Below, one piece after another: positions 57,356-64,000 of a stretch of 64,000 nucleotides of DNA. The DNA lies in the NCBI GenBank assembly GCA_963693085.1, contig OY856410.1:886690335-886754334 (forward strand), written 5' to 3'. Below the pieces are notes generated by a model. That model ran no database searches. It was not told the origin of the DNA and saw only the letters and a list, made by a program, of their open reading frames with translations. The number at the start of each line of letters is the position of its first letter. Positions within the stretch are counted from its first letter, which is position 1. The position numbers were made by a program, and so were the translations under genes. This DNA is from Alisma plantago-aquatica (Eukaryota; Streptophyta; Magnoliopsida; Alismatales; Alismataceae).

Positions 57356-59598
57356 TGTTGGTATGTATGCCCTGAGAGCCAATCATGTGATAATTGGTGG
57401 GATACATTAAGATTGATTTGATAAACATAAAAGGCGAGCCTCCAATTCTTTTTGGTTCAGTCATACGAGATAGTGATAGAACAGATTGAATGTCTAGAGA
57501 ATGACAGTACTCAATGACGTATGCTTTCAGGTTGAGGACCTGAACAATGAGATCATACGGATGCTAAGAGTTTGTACATTCTTGTTATGTCCCTAGTCAG
57601 ATGTCATTGTGGAAGGTAGATAGACAGCAGTGACACACAAGACTAGATTGTGGTGTTGGTTGATGACAGAATCTCATTAGTCATGATATAGAGATATCAA
57701 ACCAAACACATAGGTACTTGTTAGAGAACAAGGTACCAGACAGACCCACCGTGAGTTTGACACATGGAACCATGAGATGGTAGTCACAGTCAGTACTCAC
57801 AGTGATGGTGGTGAGTGTGATTCTTAGACCTGAAATCACTGCACTCAACACATGTCGTTGGGCACACTTTGACATCATCAAACGCAGTCCTGAAACATGG
57901 GTTGTTATAAAGGTGATGATTGGGTGGCTTTGACACATGGGGCTTTTGAGGGGTGAGTGATAGATATGGGATTTGTCCCTCCTGAGGGAGTTTGATATCC
58001 ATGGCCACTTGATGAGTAGGATTGAGAAAGGTGTGCACGCATGTATGAATCAGTATATGATACTGATGTCATACATATCTCTTCCAGTCTACTCTGAGAT
58101 CAAGAAAGTGAATGAACGTTGACAGGATGACTGCTCCATGCCTCGAGTTCATTCGGGATATCAGTGACAAAGGAATTATACATTCGCTGTAACACCATTC
58201 ACGGATTGTAGGATGAAAGTTGTTCTCCAACTTTCTACTTTCACTTGGGTAGCACTGATGTGTGACTAGGCACCGCTCTTTGCTTGTGAAGTCATAAGTG
58301 TTATGGACTTTCACTGCCAACGTGAAATGGACCTGCAGGGTCACACACATAGGATTTAACCTGGAAGAGGAGTTTTGTCCACAAAGCAATGTTTAGATTG
58401 ATTACTAAAGGAGTTTAGTAGTTCAATTAAACACTCAATCAGTCGATAGCTCAATATCATATGGTTCAAGGGGTTGGACGCATTGATTGGAGTATCGGAT
58501 TGATTGAAATCGCAATTGACTGATTTTGCCCAACCTGTGCTCCCAACCGATCGGTTCATGTGATGAACCGGTCGGCTGAGGTTGCTGAACCGGTCGGCTG
58601 GAATGTCCAGGCTGATCGGCTCATGCCCAGGTTGAAACGATCGGTTCAAGGGTTGAACCGAGCAGCTCAACTGGTGCAACCGACCAGTTGGGAAAGTCAT
58701 GTCGGCAAGAATTTTCCTTTCATTTCAAATTGCCCAATTTGATTGGGAATAACATTGGTATTCGATACCAATTGGGAAAGAAACAAGGAAAGTCTTTTTG
58801 AGCCGGATTAGGACCATGAACCGATCGGTTCAGGGCACCAACCGATCGGTTGGAGTGCCCCAAACGATCGACTCAGGTCCAACCGATCGACTCAATGGCC
58901 GAACCGATCGGTTCAGTTGTGAACCGATCATTTCAAGTTGCGAACCGGTTGCTTTTTGTGGAAAATTCTCGAACCCTTCTAATCCTGCATTAGTCCCGCA
59001 TTGCCCGGGATGGAGAACCCTATCTCATGACTCTCCTATATATATAGGGGTATTGGGGGCTTCTCAAAGTACAGCTCAGTGCAACCAGTTGCTCTGCAAG
59101 TTGTCGTTCTCTCTGGTTTTGGTAACCGTGAGAGAGCCCGAGCAAGTGCTTCCCACAAAAGGGAGGTGCAGTAAGGGAAGGACAACTGCAGTTGCAACAG
59201 GAGGCAGGAGAGCGTGTTGGCGACTATTACGTCAACAGGAGGGTGTGACTCCTTCCACTTCCTTGTGGGACAAGGAGAGTGGAGTTCCAGGTGGTCCGTG
59301 TGGACTACTACAGAGGCGGGAGGACACTTCCACTTAGGAGGACAACTGTCATCCGACAGTCCGGTTCGAGTAGGAGTTGTCAGTCCCGGTGCGACTAGGA
59401 GCTGCACAGACACCGTCGAAGTCCGGAGTTGAAGACCGCACATTGCACGAGGTATTGTCGCTGAGCAAGCCTCAGGACAAGGTATGATTCCGCAAACCAT
59501 CCTTTCCTATTATATAGACGTTGACGCGTTTCCTCGGTATGGGTTTGGGGAGAAATTTTTGTTTCCGCTGCCTTCTCTGTCTCCCTTAAAACCCAACA
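57356..59598 (+). repeat. 3' LTR of the copia element
   Basis: A 2243-bp near-copy of 50469-52709, with the array at 58543-58950 and the TATA box at 59037-59046. Confidence 0.93.
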
Positions 59599-59603
59599 GA
59601 GAC

Positions 59604-59961
59604 ACTGGCTGATATGTCTTGTATAGATGTACATAGAGTCCTATATGTTGTCTATGTACTCTCAGGTCCTCAGAGTAGTAGTTAATGCTTTCAAGATTTT
59701 GGCTTAGTGCCTCGAGATTTCATACTGCCTGTGTTTAGTTTAACAGAGCAGTTGATGTATGTATTCCTCAGAAAAAGATGATACATGACATGTACTTGTG
59801 AACCAGTATGTAATTAAGTTACACTGGTTCTTTATGAAAGAGTTTTCCTATGTGTGGGCCTCTTTGTAAAATAGTTTTAATTTTTAGTGATTTTTGGTAA
59901 TCCACTTCTTAGTGATCGCTTCCACTTGGTTAATAATGTTTTATTCGAACGATGTGTGACA
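59604..59961 (+). mobile_element. Tekay-like solo LTR 2, last part
   Basis: This resumes after the copia target duplication, with TGTACTCTCAGGTCCT as in the other Tekay-like LTRs (6311, 20160), and ends GTGTGACA at 59961. With 35177-35580 and 46149-50468 it makes an LTR of about 5.1 kb. The flanks TTTAA and TTTAC match at four of five bases, compatible with an aged target duplication. Confidence 0.75.
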
Positions 59962-60016
59962 TTTACTCCCAACCAGAGTAGAGGATGGGAAACTTGGTAG
60001 TATTCTATAAACAGAA
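59962..60016. other. Short host remnant between two LTRs
   Basis: These 55 bases should be the continuation of the minus-strand gypsy remnant interrupted at 35176. They are too short to confirm. Confidence 0.35.
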
Positions 60017-61017
60017 TGTAACATCCCTGACTTGGGTTATGGCCTAACCTGGAAGTTTTTCTTAAGTAAGTTATTTATAAACTTGTTTTAATCTTTTGAA
60101 AAGTAATTAAGACTCTCTGTGAGTTTAATTTTCAAGTTTGAGCTTATTTGCAATATAGTTTGTGCATTATATGATTATTTGGGTGTAAAGTGCAATTTAC
60201 CCAAGATGAGGGGTTATATTGCAAAATTTCACATGTTGAATACACCTTATGTGTTTTATCATCGTAAGAGAGAGAATGAGGCTAAGGGGAAGCTTGTAGA
60301 AAGCCTAAATTTCAAAGTGAAACTTGTTTGAATAATGCTAGTGCCTTGTGCACCAATTTTGGTACAAATTATAATTTACCCAAAAATGTAGGGTTGATAT
60401 GCAAATTACCACCTCTAGAGTGTCCCTAATCCCTCCTAGTATCATCTAGAGGAGAGATAAATAAGGAGGAACCATGTTTGAATCATTTATGAGTGGTGGC
60501 ATTCTTGGTGATGAAAAGACCAAGAAAAGATGTATAGTTGAAGCCTTTTTTATGAGTTGTATCGAGTTGGAGACTTGTTATGAGAGTGCCTATCGGCCAA
60601 GAAGCCATAGAGGGTGTCTCATATCAGTTTGTCAACTCTTGGCCTTTGCCATGATGGGATAAACACCTCAAGGAGGTGATGTGTTTGCAACTTTCCTTAG
60701 AAAAGTGTATCAGTTTGTAAATAAAGTGATGTTGAGTTGAAATGTCTTGCTCAACAAGATAACTAATGGCCGAAATATTATCCCTAGATTATCCTCAAGA
60801 GTTTTGCATGTCAAGATAAATATGCATGCATGGACACATGTCAACCATGCATGGACATGTGGCACCTAGTAGTGAAAAACAATGACACCTCATATATACT
60901 CTTTTTCATGAACTACAATTATATATACCACTCCTTTCACCTACTAATGAATTTTTTTTAATATTACCACCCTCTTTCTCTTATATATCGTGAATGGTGA
61001 AGGGGTATTATGCATAG
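60017..61017 (+). mobile_element. Tekay-like LTR fragment, 5' part
   Basis: It starts TGTAACATCCCTGACTTGGG and follows the same opening blocks as the LTRs at 1949 and 35177. It stops after about 1 kb, where a reverse-strand LTR begins. It is either truncated or, more likely, split by that insertion and continued beyond the window. Short open frames inside are not recognisable as proteins. Confidence 0.75.
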
Positions 61018-64000
61018 TGTGAGAATCTGTTACATTAAATGAGATTACTCAAAATATAAAACACAATCAATCACTAATTAATCACATACCCAAAAATATG
61101 GGAAAATTAAAATCAATTTCAACGTCAACACCCACTCAGAAACATTTGCATAAGATCCCAACATCTTTCTTATATCCATACTATGACAAGAATTTGATAC
61201 AAATTGTTCTATCATCTTAGCCACCACATATATACATAGGAGAACAATATTCATATATGCCACACAAATAAGCATTAACATGCTAACAAAATCCCGATTC
61301 ATTTGAAATACCATATACAAACTTTTCCTACCCAGACCTGAGAGTACATAGACGACTCTAGGACACACTAGACGTCTAATCAACTTTCTCAAAGATTTAT
61401 TAGTATAGCTCCTCTTTGCTGCCACATGTTTGTTTTCATCACTTCTGATTACCTAAAAAAATGTGGCAAACCACTAGGGTGAGACCCAGTCCCAGCAAGA
61501 GATATAACCTCCAACAATGTTTATTGATTACAACATTTTTAAGTAATTAAACAGTTAAGCAAATTAATCAGATATAACAAATAAGCTCAGCAGCACTGAT
61601 GATTATCAAAATACAGAAGGGAGCATATAATAACTATCATCATTAGCCAGACCATCATCCTTTATCTTGTTGATAACATAAGCAATTCAGTAGCATATGC
61701 ATATCTAGCATCATGAGCAAGTCTAGTAACATAGAATCTCTATCATTATGAATAAGTCTATCCACATAAGCATAGATAACAACATTAGCATGTCTAATAG
61801 GTTGAGCATATCAACATCATAAAAAGAGCTAACACCATAAGCATAACTATCTGGTTAGCATGATCAACATTATATGCATATCTAGTTACAAAGGCATGGC
61901 TAGCATTCTAAACATAACTAACAACATGAGATAACTAGCATCATGATTATAATCAGCATTAGCAGTATAGTTATCAACATAATCATGGCTACTGTATGTA
62001 TGCATCTACAATATTAAGCATATCCACAACATAAGTATATCTACTATCTCTTAATTGCACTAACCATCATCTTTATGTATAGAAACAAACAAGGGTTATC
62101 ATCTAATGTGAAGCGTCATGTATAAACCTAAACAGATATGCTATACGGTTGTATTACATCTTTTATTATGCACTAAGGAATTTGAGGATAACACTCAAAA
62201 TCCAACTGACCACTGCTAAGTCGAAATCAGTGCCATACAAGATCTAGGAACAGTCGCACTCCTAAGATCTTCTCCACCCCCAGTCAGTACGGGTCCGCCA
62301 CAACGACACATAAGGTCAAGCTGCTAACAACCTAGTCCGTCCTTAGTACATGTCACAACACTAGTGAAAGGAGGTGGGTACGCATACCCTACCATCTGAG
62401 ATACAACCACAATTGTCCTCTAATCTTATCACATATATAATCACCGAGATACGACCGCATCCGTTCTCAATCACATCAGATGTATGAGGCATGACCATAG
62501 ACAACCTCCACAATCTGCATTGTGGATGACAAGGATATATCCTCAACTTGCCACCCCCACATACTCAACAGTATGCGCTCCGCGTTTCCCTTAGGAATAC
62601 TCATTTCACCATCTAACAAATTCTGACACTCAGATGGATCTATGGCATAGGGCGCTACATGATTAGAGTTTCACTTGATTAGTTATGCCAATTGGGTGAA
62701 TTAAGGCTGCATCAAACAAGTGGACATACAAACCCTAATTCACTTCTAGCAAGCATATAAATATCACAACCTTGAAAAAATATAAAATGTATGAAACATA
62801 ATTTCTCATCTCATCATCACATGGTACTATTCACTTTCCATTCATGAGACCACACTAGTCATCATACTATCACAAGACAATAATTTTTTTCACAATATCA
62901 CATGGTATCAACCCTTATCAACATAAGAGGATTACACCTCATTCATGGCTCAACCATGCCCAAAGGTCATTAAGACCATCATACTATCACATGATATAAA
63001 TCATTTTCACAATATCATAGGGTATTAACCCTTATCAACACAAGAGGATTACACCTCATTCAGGGCTCAACCAAGACCAAAGGTCATTAAGACCATCATA
63101 TTATTCCCTGCAAGATCATAATTATCTTTGCATGCCTTATAACAAGGCTCAAAAACATCACTTATATATAATACACCAGATCAACACAATATTGCATTAA
63201 TGAACTAGGTTATATTCATAAACAATCATAGCAGGGTTATATTAAAATTAAGAACATTCCTTTATTACATCAACATGCAATTAATCTACATATGATTAAC
63301 TCTCATCATATTCATAATGCACATGTTTAGCATAAGAAAGTATCAACCATGTGGATATGATAACCACCAATTAACATACCAAGGTTATGATCATGTTAAG
63401 GAGGTTATTCCACCATCATTCCATCATATAAGAATGTTAAACATGAATACTCATCTTTATCTATTTGCATTAGAGTTAGGTTCAACATGATAAATTATAT
63501 CAATGTTACTGAATAGCACTCATACCCAAACTCTAACTCACATCATCCCCATTAGATCATGGATGCATAAGGTGAAGCATCACCATCACATTCCATACCA
63601 TTCTCAAGTATGAACCCAAACATAAATCAAGGTATAACGATTGGGTTATAGCATACTAGGGTTTCAACAATAGTAATAGAGTACTTCATGATTGCATTGG
63701 TCATTCAAGGACTATTCATACCCAATTACCATCATTTAGTTATATTAAAGCTAGGTATAACAAGCTATACCTCATTAGGGTTACATATCAACACAATATG
63801 GTTACCATCCCTTCTATTCATATGAATGAATAGGTAATACTACCTTATTAAGGGTAACCCTTCATTTGTTCCATCATCATTCAACCCGTATCACCATACC
63901 ACAATGTTACCCAGAACCATTGGATGTTTAAAAGGTAAGACCTTTGGTTGTTTACATAAGTAAACACCTTAGATAATCCACCTATGAAGTCCTTGATTTT
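61018..64000 (-). mobile_element. Tekay-like LTR on the minus strand, running off the window
   Basis: Read on the minus strand it shows the same distal LTR blocks as the forward copies, in order from the right: the GCCCTATGCCATAGATCCATC block (rc of about 62635-62655), the conserved GCTGGGAC/TCTCACCC block (61477-61495, with the loop deleted), TTTTTTAGGT, and TGTACTCTCAGGTCTGGG (61327-61350). It ends in TCACA at 61018. The remainder (62700-64000) is AT-rich LTR interior. A degenerate AGCATATCTAG-like repeat fills about 61680-62060. No array of CpG palindromes is seen in the visible part. Confidence 0.72.

Larger units (their letters stand above)
50469..59598 (+). mobile_element. Ty1/copia retrotransposon with decayed pol
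   Basis: A 9.13-kb element with two LTRs (50469-52709 and 57356-59598) starting TGTTGGTATGTATGCCCTGA and ending ACCCAACA. The 5-bp target duplication GAGAC is exact (50464-50468 and 59599-59603). It has a perfect tRNA-iMet primer site, a nearly intact gag, and a pol region with only scraps of RT and RNase H left. The two LTRs differ by only a few percent, so the insertion is younger than the pol decay. This makes it a non-autonomous copy moved in trans. Confidence 0.92.

Noticed and set aside
61078..61425. 115-codon minus-strand frame near the right end
   Set aside because: It overlaps conserved LTR blocks of the reverse Tekay-like LTR and has no known motif.

Overview
The window reads as nuclear DNA of a flowering plant. 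The evidence is plant-type transposons of nearly every class, spliced transposase genes with GT-AG introns, plant tRNA-iMet and tRNA-Asp primer sites, and a tRNA-derived SINE. Species or family cannot be fixed from the sequence. I see no intact host gene, rRNA gene, true tRNA gene or CRISPR array. The region is a nest of transposable elements, mostly dead, with insertions inside insertions.

Layout. 1-1948: GC-rich unassigned DNA, then a small gene fragment copied as a long inverted repeat (arms 1082-1389 and 1411-1749). 1949-6560: a 4.6-kb solo LTR of a Tekay/Del-like Ty3/gypsy family, with a perfect 5-bp target duplication (CATAT). 6566-7200: the tail of an L1-like LINE. About 8480-17094: a CACTA (En/Spm) element with a TNPD-like transposase gene (Transposase_21) and a TNPA-like gene (Transposase_24); a MITE sits in one intron. 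Its right terminus lies inside the next element. 17095-28264: a Tekay-like chromovirus with two LTRs, gag and pol, broken by many stops and by a 543-bp hAT MITE in the integrase. 28265-30744: a fragment resembling a Harbinger transposase N-terminus, tandem repeats and GC-rich DNA. 31036-31190: a SINE with a 20-bp target duplication. About 31211-35176: a minus-strand Athila-like gypsy remnant that has lost RT, RNase H and integrase.

Into that remnant is inserted a second giant Tekay-like solo LTR, now in three pieces: 35177-35580, 46149-50468 and 59604-59961. An Athila-like gypsy element (35581-46143, TSD ATATG) and a Ty1/copia element (50469-59598, TSD GAGAC) sit inside it. The window ends with a forward LTR fragment (60017-61017) and a reverse-strand LTR of the same family (61018 to the end).

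The most unusual theme is that each LTR family, and the hAT MITE, carries its own dense cluster of a short, usually palindromic, CpG-containing motif in or near its regulatory region. The motifs are GGTCTCAAGACC in the solo LTR, GGSCGAYA in both the Tekay and Athila LTRs, AACCGATCGGTT in copia, an AACGATCRTT-like motif in the minus-strand remnant, and GGACC pentamers in the MITE. The common architecture with different words suggests binding-site arrays that arose independently.
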